64,000 bases of DNA, taken from Aestuariivirga litoralis (GTDB lineage: Bacteria; Pseudomonadota; Alphaproteobacteria; Rhizobiales; Aestuariivirgaceae). Where the stretch lies: contig NZ_QKVK01000001.1 in NCBI RefSeq assembly GCF_003234965.1, forward strand, positions 682,001-746,000, read 5' to 3'. The position numbers and the translations under genes were made by a program. Within the stretch, counting starts at the first letter, position 1, and each line of letters begins with the position of its first letter. The notes beneath the pieces are model-generated. The model was not told where the DNA came from. It searched no databases and saw only the letters and a program-made list of their open reading frames with translations. Shown here in pieces: positions 1 to 8,611 of the stretch.

Positions 1-143
1 CGATCGGGCCGGATGCGCTGGCATCGGAGGCGCTGGAGCAGCTGAACTCGCTGAAGATCACCAGCCTTTTCGTGATCGATGGCGAGAAGAAGCCGGTGGG
101 GCTGGTGCATATCCACGACCTGCTGCGGATCGGGCTGGTCTGA
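1..143 (+). CDS. kdsD: Arabinose-5-phosphate isomerase (KdsD/KpsF-like), C-terminal fragment
   Basis: Only the last 46 codons lie in the window, and the gene continues off the left edge. The frame reads into a typical CBS-domain end (SLFVIDGEKKPVGLVHIHDLL, closing in RIGLV and TGA at 141-143). A GLVHIHDLLR-type ending is characteristic of KdsD/KpsF/GutQ isomerases, which convert ribulose-5-phosphate to arabinose-5-phosphate for Kdo and lipopolysaccharide synthesis. The SIS catalytic domain would lie upstream and cannot be seen. Another CBS-domain protein is possible, so the name rests on the C-terminal motif alone. It converges on nfeD, with a palindromic repeat between them. Confidence 0.7.
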   Translation, partial: IGPDALASEALEQLNSLKITSLFVIDGEKKPVGLVHIHDLLRIGLV

Positions 144-164
144 CCGTCATCCCGATCTCTCCTT

Positions 165-240
165 CATCATCGCCGGGCTTGTCCCGGCGATCCTTTTGGT
201 GGCGACCGCAAATTATGCCCGGGACAAGCCCGGGCATGAA
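165..240. repeat. Palindromic intergenic repeat, family A (copy A1)
   Basis: This is an imperfect palindrome of about 76 bp. Its left stem-loop is GCCGGGCTTGTCCCGGC and its right is GCCCGGGACAAGCCCGGGC. The short and long stems are in the opposite order from copies A2, A4 and A5, so the element is inserted in the other orientation. It lies between the convergent kdsD and nfeD genes. Confidence 0.85.
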
Positions 241-280
241 GAGCATTGAGACTTGTGCGAGAGGGTGCGTGGAAACCCGC

Positions 281-727
281 TCAGTTCGCCGCCACCACCA
301 GCGTCATGTCGTTCACCGCCGTCACCTTCACGCGCGTGCCCGCGTCCATGTCCGGGCCCTCGATCTGCCAGACCGTGTCCTCGATCGTCAGCTTGCCGCG
401 GCCGTTCACGATCGGCTGTGCGAGCGTGAAGCTGCGGCCGACATAGCCGAACTGGCGGCGGTTGAGGTGGGGGTTGTCCTTGGGCTCCATCGCCGGGCCC
501 TTGTAGAAGCGGCGGCCCACCACCACGGCGATGACCGATAGCACGGCGAAGACCACGAGTTCGCCCTGCCAGGGAAGGTCATGCAGATTGTCGATGACGC
601 CGGTGAGCGCCGCGGCGATGCCGAGCCAGATGAAGAAGACGCCGGGCGAGAGAAGCTCCAGCATCAGGAAAATGCCCGCCGCCACGAACCACACCCAGTT
701 GCCGAGCAAGGGGAAGAGCTGCTCCAT
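281..727 (-). CDS. NfeD-like membrane protein
   Basis: This 148-residue protein begins with hydrophobic helices at about residues 10-45 and 55-72. A soluble C-terminal domain (about 90-148) matches the OB-fold of short NfeD proteins: FGYVGRSFTLAQPIV, then GKLTIEDTVWQI, then GTRVKVTAV. NfeD proteins partner with stomatin/prohibitin-type SPFH proteins in membrane quality control. Here the gene starts 9 bp after the stop of a QmcA-like SPFH gene on the same strand, the classic arrangement. It is the short form without a ClpP-like protease domain. The exact substrate or partner process is unknown. Confidence 0.88.
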   Translation of the reverse strand: MEQLFPLLGNWVWFVAAGIFLMLELLSPGVFFIWLGIAAALTGVIDNLHDLPWQGELVVFAVLSVIAVVVGRRFYKGPAMEPKDNPHLNRRQFGYVGRSFTLAQPIVNGRGKLTIEDTVWQIEGPDMDAGTRVKVTAVNDMTLVVAAN

Positions 728-736
728 GGCGCGCGC

Positions 737-1714
<978 letters not shown>

Positions 1715-1807
1715 CGCTCGTCCCCCGTGATGCCGCTGTCCCGCGGTCAATCAAAGATGGCGATATCGGCGTGGGAGTGCAAGTGGCGCGGCGCGAACCC
1801 TCCGACC

Positions 1808-1882
1808 CATCATGCCCGGGCTGGTCCCGGGCATCCTTTGTGCCGCCCCCAAAACATCGCCGGGACGAGCCCGGCGATGATG
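1808..1882. repeat. Palindromic intergenic repeat, family A (copy A2)
   Basis: The left stem-loop is GCCCGGGCTGGTCCCGGGC and the right is GCCGGGACGAGCCCGGC. Outer CATCATG and GATGATG ends give the whole element dyad symmetry. It lies between hemH and qmcA, which are in tandem on the minus strand. Confidence 0.85.
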
Positions 1883-1919
1883 CCTCAGAGAGTGGAGTTG
1901 GCGGCAAGACCGGAAGTCT

Positions 1920-2942
1920 TCACACCCAGCCCTTCAGTTCGTTGCGCACGATGGCATCCAGCATGGCGATCGAGGGCTCGCTGTCATTGAGGCAGGGCAC
2001 GACCGAGAATTTCTCGCCGCCGGCCTCCTCGAAGGTCTCCTTCAGGCCGATCGCCACTTCCTCCAGCGTCTCCACGCAATCGCTTGCGAAGCCGGGGGTG
2101 ATCATCAGGAGCTTCTTCACACCCTTGGAGGGGAGCTCCTCCACCGTCTGCTGGGCATAGGGCTGCAGCCACTCGGCCTTGCCGAAGCGCGACTGGAACA
2201 CGACCTGCAGCTTCTCGCGCGGCAGCTTGAGGCGTTCGGCGAGCAGCCGCGCCGTCTTCATGCACTGGCAGTGATAGGGATCGCCCGCCATGAAGTAATC
2301 CTTCGGCAAGCCGTGGAATGAGGCGAGGATGACGTCCGGTTCCCAGTCCAGCGTCTTCAGGTGCGCGTCGAGCGACAGGGCCAGCGCCTCGATATGGGCC
2401 GGATTGTCGAAATAGGGCGGCACGGTGCGGATGGCGGGTTGCCAGCGCATGGTCTTCAGCGCGTCGTAGGCCTTGTCGAGCGCCGTCGCGGTGGTGGACG
2501 CCGAGTATTGCGGATAGAGGGGAAACAGCAGGATCCGGTCGCAGCCCTGGTCCTTCAGCGCCTGGATGCGCTCGGCAGTCGGCGGCAGGCCATAGCGCAT
2601 GCCCCAGTCGACGATGACGTTGGGAAGGTCGGCAAGCCGCGCCGCCAGCTTCTCGGCCTGGGAGCGCGTGATGGTCTTCAAGGGCGACTCGTTCTTCTCC
2701 CGGTTCCAGATCTGCTCATAGGCATGGCCGGATTTCTTCGGGCGGGTCGACAGGATGATGCCGTTGAGCAGCACCCACCAGAGCACCGGGTTCACCTCGA
2801 TCACCCGGCGGTCGGAGAGGAATTCCTTCAGGTAGCGCCGCATCGGCCAGTAGGACGTGCCCTCCGGCGTGCCGAGGTTGATCAGCAACACGCCGAGCTT
2901 GCCCACCTTGAACGGGGGGTGGCCCTGGGGAAGTACATTCAT
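1920..2942 (-). CDS. hemH: Ferrochelatase
   Basis: Ferrochelatase inserts ferrous iron into protoporphyrin IX in the last step of heme synthesis. The 340-residue protein starts with the family signature KVGKLGVLLINLGTPEG, followed by MRRYLKEFLSDRRVIE. It has the catalytic-histidine region ILASFHGLPKDYF and the glutamate region PGFASDCVETLEEV, and the length is normal for the family. The reading frame is open to 3125, but the ATG at 2942 places the conserved N-terminus at the right distance, so the longer version is rejected. The gene diverges from the putative sensor gene at 3074. HemW at 15.8 kb is a second heme-related gene in the window, but not in the same operon. Confidence 0.95.
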   Translation of the reverse strand: MNVLPQGHPPFKVGKLGVLLINLGTPEGTSYWPMRRYLKEFLSDRRVIEVNPVLWWVLLNGIILSTRPKKSGHAYEQIWNREKNESPLKTITRSQAEKLAARLADLPNVIVDWGMRYGLPPTAERIQALKDQGCDRILLFPLYPQYSASTTATALDKAYDALKTMRWQPAIRTVPPYFDNPAHIEALALSLDAHLKTLDWEPDVILASFHGLPKDYFMAGDPYHCQCMKTARLLAERLKLPREKLQVVFQSRFGKAEWLQPYAQQTVEELPSKGVKKLLMITPGFASDCVETLEEVAIGLKETFEEAGGEKFSVVPCLNDSEPSIAMLDAIVRNELKGWV

Positions 2943-3073
2943 GGAAATCTCGAAATCGTCCTGTTGGCCGAAGCTGCCGCCTGAGGGAGTGACTACCCTG
3001 CCGTTAACGGCTTGAAAATGCCAAAAGATCATATTGGGCGGGAATTTGCCTTTTGGCAGGGATATCACGTCCG

Positions 3074-4030
3074 ATGCGCCTTCCAGCCGGGATCGAACCG
3101 GAAAAACTGCCTGTTCTGGCGGCACTTGCCGCCGCGGCGGGCTTCACCCTGCTGCTGGCGGGGGCCGTGGCCGTCTATGCCACGGTGGACGGGCTGGGAG
3201 CGCTGCTGATCGCGGTGTTCGTGCTCGCCGCCCTGGGGCTGGCGGCGTCCGGCTGGTTTGCCTACTGGCGATCGCTTGCATCCTCATCCCCGTCACACTT
3301 CACGGTTGAGCGGCGCTCGCCGCTGCGCAATGCCGGGCAGGACTCCCCCAGCCACCGGCTGCTGGAGGCCGTGGCGGTGGAGGTCAGGTCATCCGCCACC
3401 ATGCTCAATGGCTTCGCCGAGGTGCTGCCGGCCGCCGGCGATGACGAGGCCCGGCGGCAGCTGGTGGAGGGCAGCCGTTCGCTCCTCGCCTTCGCGGCGC
3501 AATTGCATGACTTCATCCGCTTCGAGCGCGGGCGGCTCCGGCTCAAGACCGACCAGGTGGACGCCGCCGAGCTGGTGGAGGCCGCACTTGCCAGATGCAA
3601 TGGTGCAGCCGAGGCCGCCGGAACCAGCATCGACACCCGCATTCCCCCTGGGATCGAACTCTCCTGCGATGCCGCGCGCATCGGCCAGGCGGTGGAAAGC
3701 CTCGTCACCTGGGCCCTGCGCAGCTCCGCGCCGGGAGGATTGATCGACGTGTCCTTTGCCCGGCTTGCCGATGGGGGACTGGCCATCGACATCGCCAGCC
3801 GGGCCGAAGCGGCAGGCGCCGCGCAGCCGCGCGACAGGCTGTTCGAGCCGCAGCTGTCGATCACCGGCCTCAAGGGCTTCGCCCTGCCCATTGCAAGGCG
3901 GGTGGCCCTCCTGCATGCTGGCGAGGTGACGGCGGTTTCCAACCCCGGCGAGGGCACCAGGGCCCGTCTCACGCTTCCGGCCGCGCGCGTGGCCTGGCCG
4001 GACCAGCACCGCACCGCCCGCGCCGCCTGA
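3074..4030 (+). CDS. Membrane-bound degenerate histidine kinase (pseudokinase)
   Basis: The 318-residue protein has two hydrophobic helices (about residues 13-35 and 41-66), a DHp-like helical region (about 93-150) and a HATPase-like region (about 165-303). The DHp segment AVEVRSSATMLNGFAEVL aligns with the usual SHELRTPLNAIIGFSEVL, but Val102 replaces the phospho-accepting His. In the ATP domain Trp213 stands where the N-box Asn is expected, and the DxGxG motif is not recognisable. The late G2-like stretch (GLKGFALPIARRV, then NPGEGTRARLTLP) is kept. It therefore looks unable to autophosphorylate and may act as a scaffold or allosteric partner. No response regulator is adjacent. The ATG at 3074 is chosen over TTG at 3053. 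speB-like follows 19 bp downstream. Confidence 0.7.
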   Translation: MRLPAGIEPEKLPVLAALAAAAGFTLLLAGAVAVYATVDGLGALLIAVFVLAALGLAASGWFAYWRSLASSSPSHFTVERRSPLRNAGQDSPSHRLLEAVAVEVRSSATMLNGFAEVLPAAGDDEARRQLVEGSRSLLAFAAQLHDFIRFERGRLRLKTDQVDAAELVEAALARCNGAAEAAGTSIDTRIPPGIELSCDAARIGQAVESLVTWALRSSAPGGLIDVSFARLADGGLAIDIASRAEAAGAAQPRDRLFEPQLSITGLKGFALPIARRVALLHAGEVTAVSNPGEGTRARLTLPAARVAWPDQHRTARAA

Positions 4031-4049
4031 AGGACTGGTTTCGCCGAGC

Positions 4050-4967
4050 ATGACCGCCCTCACCGCCGTTCCACCCTTCATGGGCGCCGCGCGCGCCACC
4101 GGTGCCGCAGGCTTCGATGCCGCGATTTTCGGCGCGCCCCATGGCACCCCCTACCCCGAGATCGACAATTCCATCCACCGCGGCGCCCCCGATGCGTTTC
4201 GCAACGCGCTGGCAGTTGACGCCGAATGGCTTGACCATTGGGATTTCGACCTTGGCGGCCCGCTGCTGCGCCATGGCCAGAAGATCTGCGACCTCGGCAA
4301 CCTGAAGACCAGGCCCTCGGACGGAGCCCACAACCGTGCCCTGATCGAGCAGACGACGCGGCAGATCCTGCAGGCGGGCGCCGTGCCCATCATGTTCGGC
4401 GGCGACGACTCCGTGCCCATTCCCTTCATCGCCGCCTATGCGGAGCAGCCTGCAATCGTCATCCTGCAGATCGATGCCCATATCGACTGGCGCCAGGAGC
4501 GGCGCGGCGAGCCGATGGGGTTTTCCTCCACCATGCGGCGCGCCTCGGAACATGACCATGTCTGGCGCATCGTGCAGGCGGGCATGCGCGGCATCGGCAG
4601 CGCGCGCGAACCGGAACTGCGCGATGCGCTGGCATGGGGCGCGCATATCGTCACCGCGCGCGAGGTCCACCACAAGGGCGCGGGCGAAGTGTTGCGCCAC
4701 ATCCCCGAGGATTGCGACTGCGTCATCTCCTTCGACTGCGATGCGCTGGACGCGGCGGAGATGCCGGCGGTGGCCTATCCCACACCCGGCGGCCTCACCT
4801 ATACGCAGGTGACGGACCTGATCGCCGGTGTGGCCGCCAAGGCGCGCATCGCCGGCTTCTGCATGGTGGAATTCGTGCCCGGGCGCGACAAGTCGAAGAT
4901 CGCCGCCTTTACCGCCGCGCGGATTGCGGCGAACGTGGTGGGGCGGATCGGGCGGCGGCAAGGCTAA
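4050..4967 (+). CDS. Ureohydrolase (agmatinase/arginase family) with altered metal motif
   Basis: The 305-residue protein has the arginase-fold landmarks: an N-terminal GAPHGTPYPEIDNSIHRGAP, the DAHID motif at 142-146 and SFDCDALD at 227-234. These enzymes hydrolyse guanidino compounds such as agmatine to urea with a binuclear Mn centre. The first motif is GGDD at 117-120 instead of GGDH, so one of the six usual metal ligands is Asp120 rather than His. The other five (Asp142, His144, Asp146, Asp229, Asp231) are present. The usual HGT-type segment after DAHxD is also altered (GEPMGFSST). The substrate may therefore not be agmatine, and no symbol is given. It lies 19 bp downstream of the pseudokinase gene. 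Confidence 0.82.
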   Translation: MTALTAVPPFMGAARATGAAGFDAAIFGAPHGTPYPEIDNSIHRGAPDAFRNALAVDAEWLDHWDFDLGGPLLRHGQKICDLGNLKTRPSDGAHNRALIEQTTRQILQAGAVPIMFGGDDSVPIPFIAAYAEQPAIVILQIDAHIDWRQERRGEPMGFSSTMRRASEHDHVWRIVQAGMRGIGSAREPELRDALAWGAHIVTAREVHHKGAGEVLRHIPEDCDCVISFDCDALDAAEMPAVAYPTPGGLTYTQVTDLIAGVAAKARIAGFCMVEFVPGRDKSKIAAFTAARIAANVVGRIGRRQG

Positions 4968-4979
4968 CTCCCACCGCAC

Positions 4980-5054
4980 CATCATGCCCGGGCGCGTCCC
5001 GGGCATCCTGTGACGGCGCTCGAAAAGGATAAGCGGGTCAAGCCCGCGCATGAT
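4980..5054. repeat. Palindromic intergenic repeat, family A (copy A3)
   Basis: The left stem-loop is GCCCGGGCGCGTCCCGGGC and the right is GCGGGTCAAGCCCGC, with CATCATG and CATGATG at the outer ends. It sits between the convergent ureohydrolase and IorAB genes. Confidence 0.8.
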
Positions 5055-5077
5055 GGTAGACTGATCGGCGAAAAACC

Positions 5078-8000
5078 CTATTCAGCCGCTCTCCGCACCG
5101 GCTCGCCATCCAGCATCGCGAGCAGCTCCGCCTCGCGGGCCTTCGCCTTTGCGACATTCGCATCCTTCACATGGCCGAAGCCGCGGATCATGTCCGGCAG
5201 GTTGGCCAGTTCCAGCGCCGTGTTGCTGTGGGCCAGCCCGGGATTGCCGATGAGGCGCTCGACCAGCGCGCGATAGTCGGCGATGAGCCGGCGCTCCATC
5301 CGGCGCTCGGCCGTGCGGCCGAAGATGTCGAGCGAGGTTCCGCGCAGGCGCTTCATGCGCGCCAGCAGCCTGAAGGCGCCCATCATCCACGGGCCGTAAT
5401 CCGATTTCACCGGCTTGCCGCTGAAGCCATCGACACGGCCGCGGATGGGCGGGGCGAGGTGGAAGGTGAGCCTGTAGTTCCCGGTGAACTGCTTCGCGAG
5501 CCTTTCGGCAAAACTGCCATCGGTGTAGAGGCGGGCCACCTCATACTCGTCCTTGTAGGCCATGAGCTTGAACAGGTTTCGCGCCACGGCAAGGGCGAGC
5601 GGCTCCGACACCGCACGCACCCGGGCCACGACATCGCGGTACTGCGCGGCATAGGCCGCATCCTGGTAGGCGGTGAGGAAGTCGACGCGCCGTGCGATCA
5701 CCTCGTCCAGCGTTTCGGCCTTCTTCTCCAGCTTCGCACCGATGACGGCGCGCACGGCCGCCTCGTCCACCGCGGCGCGGCGGCCCCAGGCGAAGGCGGC
5801 GAGGTTCATCTTCACCGACACGCCATTGAGCTCCACCGCCTCTTCGATCGCCTCGCGCGACAGCGGCACGAGGCCCTTCTGCCAGGCAAACCCAAGCGTG
5901 AAGAGATTGGCGGCAATCGAATCGCCCATGAGCTTCGTGGCGATGTCGGTGGCATCGATGGCGGAAAGCCCGCCCTGCTTCACCGCAGCGGCGATGCGCA
6001 GCGTGAGGGCAGCACCCTGCACGTCGAAATTCGCATCATGGGTGAAATGCGCGGGCATCACCTCATGGCTGTTGATGACGGCATGGGTCTTGGTGCGCGA
6101 CGCCGCCGCGAGGATGCGCTCGGAGGCGCTGGTGACGAGGTCGCAGCCGAGGATCAGGTCGGCATGGCCCCGCGCCACGCGTACCGCCGAGATGGCCTCG
6201 GGGCTGGCGCCGATCTTGATGTGCGTCACCACCGTGCCGTTCTTCTGCGAGATGCCCACCATGTCGATCAAGGCCGCACCCTTGCCCTCGATATGCGCCG
6301 CCATGCCGAGCAGGTGGCCGATGGTGACCACACCCGTGCCGCCGATGCCGGTGACGAGGATGCTCCAGGGCTTCTCGAGCGCGGGCAAGGCGGGCTCGGG
6401 AACGGGCGGGAAGGGCACCTTCTCCGCATCGATCGCCGGGCCGCTGCTGCCCTTGACCAGTGTGCCGCCCTCCACCGTCACGAAGCTGGGGCAGAAGCCC
6501 TTGAGGCAGGAGAAGTCCTTGTTGCAGCTCGACTGGTCGATCTTGCGCTTTCGTCCGAACTCGGTTTCGACCGGCTGGATCGCCACGCAGTTCGACTGCA
6601 CACCGCAATCGCCGCAGCCCTCGCAGACGAGCTCGTTGATGAAGACCCGCTTCTGCGGATCGGGGAATTCGCCCTTGCGGCGGCGCCGACGCTTCTCCGC
6701 CGCACAGGTCTGGTCATAGATCAGGACGCTCGTGCCCTTCACCCCCATCAGCTCCGTCTGCACCGCCTGCAGCTCGCTGCGGTGGTTGAAGCTGGTGAAG
6801 GGCGGGAAGGCGGACCGCGCGGGATATTTGTCCGGCTCGTCGGAGACGACGGCGATGCGCTTCACGCCGATCGCCTGCATCTGCTGGGCGATCTGTTCGA
6901 CCGTCAGCCCGCCGTCATTGCGCTGGCCGCCGGTCATCGCCACGGCATCGTTGAACAGGATCTTGTAGGTGATGTTGGTGCCCGTGCCCACCGCATGGCG
7001 GATGGCCATGAGGCCGGAGTGATTGTAAGTGCCGTCGCCGATGTTCTGGAACACGTGGCCGCGCTTCGAGAAGGGTGCCTCGCCCACCCAGTTCGCGCCC
7101 TCGCCGCCCATGTGGGTGGCGCCTTCCGTCTTGCGGCCGGGCACGAACTGGGCGAGCCAGTGGCAGCCGATGCCGGCATAGCCGCGCGCCCCCTCGGGCA
7201 GCACGGTCGATGAATTATGCGGGCAGCCGGCACAGAAATAGGGAACGCGGGCCACGAGGTCCGCCTGGTTGCGCGCGGTCGACTGGTCCTGCAGCGCCGC
7301 CGCGCAGTCACGCGTTGTGCGGTCCTCGATGCGCGCGGCGATGGCCAGCGCGATCTGGTTCGGCTCCAGCACGCCATGCGGCGCGAACAGCGTGTTGCCC
7401 TGCTCGTCACGCTTGCCGATCACCGACGGGCGATTGGCCTCGGCATAGAGGATGTCGCGGAGCTGCGCCTCGACCAGCGCGCGCTTCTCCTCCACCACCA
7501 TGATGGTGGAGAGGCCCCTGGCGAAGTCCTTCACCACCGTCTCTTCCAGCGGCCAGACCATGCCGATCTTGAGAAGCCGGATGCCGAGGCGGGACGCCCT
7601 GACCTCGTCGATGCCGAGGTCGTCCAGCGCCTGGCGCACGTCGAGCCAGGCCTTGCCCGCGGCGACGATGCCGAGTGTGGGCACCTCACCGCCGCGCAGC
7701 ACGATGCGGTTCAACCCGTTGGCGCGCGCGAAGGCCTTCACCGCGGGGATCTTGTGCATGTGCAGGCGCTCTTCCTGCACGATGCGGTCATCGCTGGGAC
7801 GGATCGAAAGGCCGCCGGGCGGCGGCGGGGGTTCGGCGGGCGTGACGAAAGCCGCGCGGTCGGGACCCGCTTCGACGACGGCCGAGGATTCGACCGTGTC
7901 ATGCACGCATTTGAGGCCCATCCACACGCCGGCATGGCGCGACATGGCGAAACCAAGGAGGCCGTAGTCGATGATCTCCTGCACGCCGGCGGGGCTGAGC

Positions 8001-8509
8001 ACCGGGATCAGCGCATCCATCAGCGCCACGTCGCTGGCATGGACCACGGTGGAGGATTCGCCCGAGTGATCGTCGCCTGCGATGGCCAGCACGCCGCCAT
8101 GGGGCGAGGTGCCGGCCATGTTGGCGTGGCGGAACACGTCGCCCGTGCGGTCAACGCCCGGGCCCTTGCCATACCAGACGGCGAAGACGCCATCATGCCT
8201 GCCCTCGCCGCGCATCTCGGCCTGCTGGGTGCCCCAGCAGGCAGTGGCGGCGAGGTCCTCGTTGAGGCCGGGCTGAAAGACGATATGGCGCGGCTCGAGG
8301 ACCTTCCTTGCCGCAACGAACTGGTTGTCCACCGTGCCCACCGGCGAGCCGCGGTAGCCCGAGACATAGCCCGCGGTATCGAGCCCCGCCTGCCGGTCGC
8401 GCTCGGACTGCATCAGCACCATGCGCAGGATGGCCTGCGGGCCGGTGAGGAAGAGGCGGGTGACCGAAAGGTCGTAAAGATCTGCAAGGCTGTGGGTCGA
8501 CTTGGACAT
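5078..8509 (-). CDS. Indolepyruvate ferredoxin oxidoreductase, fused alpha-beta chain
   Basis: This 1143-residue single chain joins the two halves of archaeal-type IorA and IorB. It oxidatively decarboxylates aryl pyruvates (from Trp, Phe, Tyr) to acyl-CoA with ferredoxin as acceptor. The N-terminal part contains GYRGSPVGTVDNQF and DDHSGESSTVVHASD (2-oxoacid oxidoreductase alpha type). A thiamine-diphosphate segment NIGDGTYNHSG lies near residue 490. A cysteine-rich iron-sulfur region (CEGCGDCGVQSNC, then CNKDFSCLKGFCPSF) is at about 625-665. The IorB-type gamma domain starts near 715 with VTGIGGTGVVTIGHLL. The full length is typical of the proteobacterial fused form. It is monocistronic as far as the window shows. 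Confidence 0.93.
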   Translation of the reverse strand: MSKSTHSLADLYDLSVTRLFLTGPQAILRMVLMQSERDRQAGLDTAGYVSGYRGSPVGTVDNQFVAARKVLEPRHIVFQPGLNEDLAATACWGTQQAEMRGEGRHDGVFAVWYGKGPGVDRTGDVFRHANMAGTSPHGGVLAIAGDDHSGESSTVVHASDVALMDALIPVLSPAGVQEIIDYGLLGFAMSRHAGVWMGLKCVHDTVESSAVVEAGPDRAAFVTPAEPPPPPGGLSIRPSDDRIVQEERLHMHKIPAVKAFARANGLNRIVLRGGEVPTLGIVAAGKAWLDVRQALDDLGIDEVRASRLGIRLLKIGMVWPLEETVVKDFARGLSTIMVVEEKRALVEAQLRDILYAEANRPSVIGKRDEQGNTLFAPHGVLEPNQIALAIAARIEDRTTRDCAAALQDQSTARNQADLVARVPYFCAGCPHNSSTVLPEGARGYAGIGCHWLAQFVPGRKTEGATHMGGEGANWVGEAPFSKRGHVFQNIGDGTYNHSGLMAIRHAVGTGTNITYKILFNDAVAMTGGQRNDGGLTVEQIAQQMQAIGVKRIAVVSDEPDKYPARSAFPPFTSFNHRSELQAVQTELMGVKGTSVLIYDQTCAAEKRRRRRKGEFPDPQKRVFINELVCEGCGDCGVQSNCVAIQPVETEFGRKRKIDQSSCNKDFSCLKGFCPSFVTVEGGTLVKGSSGPAIDAEKVPFPPVPEPALPALEKPWSILVTGIGGTGVVTIGHLLGMAAHIEGKGAALIDMVGISQKNGTVVTHIKIGASPEAISAVRVARGHADLILGCDLVTSASERILAAASRTKTHAVINSHEVMPAHFTHDANFDVQGAALTLRIAAAVKQGGLSAIDATDIATKLMGDSIAANLFTLGFAWQKGLVPLSREAIEEAVELNGVSVKMNLAAFAWGRRAAVDEAAVRAVIGAKLEKKAETLDEVIARRVDFLTAYQDAAYAAQYRDVVARVRAVSEPLALAVARNLFKLMAYKDEYEVARLYTDGSFAERLAKQFTGNYRLTFHLAPPIRGRVDGFSGKPVKSDYGPWMMGAFRLLARMKRLRGTSLDIFGRTAERRMERRLIADYRALVERLIGNPGLAHSNTALELANLPDMIRGFGHVKDANVAKAKAREAELLAMLDGEPVRRAAE

Positions 8510-8611
8510 GGCTGCAACTATACTGGAACGTAGCCGTTCGGAAATAGCTTCCCCTGCAGGGGTCCCATCCGTGCAACCCTGGCGCCGCGGGTCCTTGTCC
8601 TGCGTTGAGGC

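Noticed and set aside
5171-7213. Very long plus-strand open frame antisense to the fused IorAB gene
   Set aside because: It arises from high GC codon bias; IorAB has full family signatures on the other strand.
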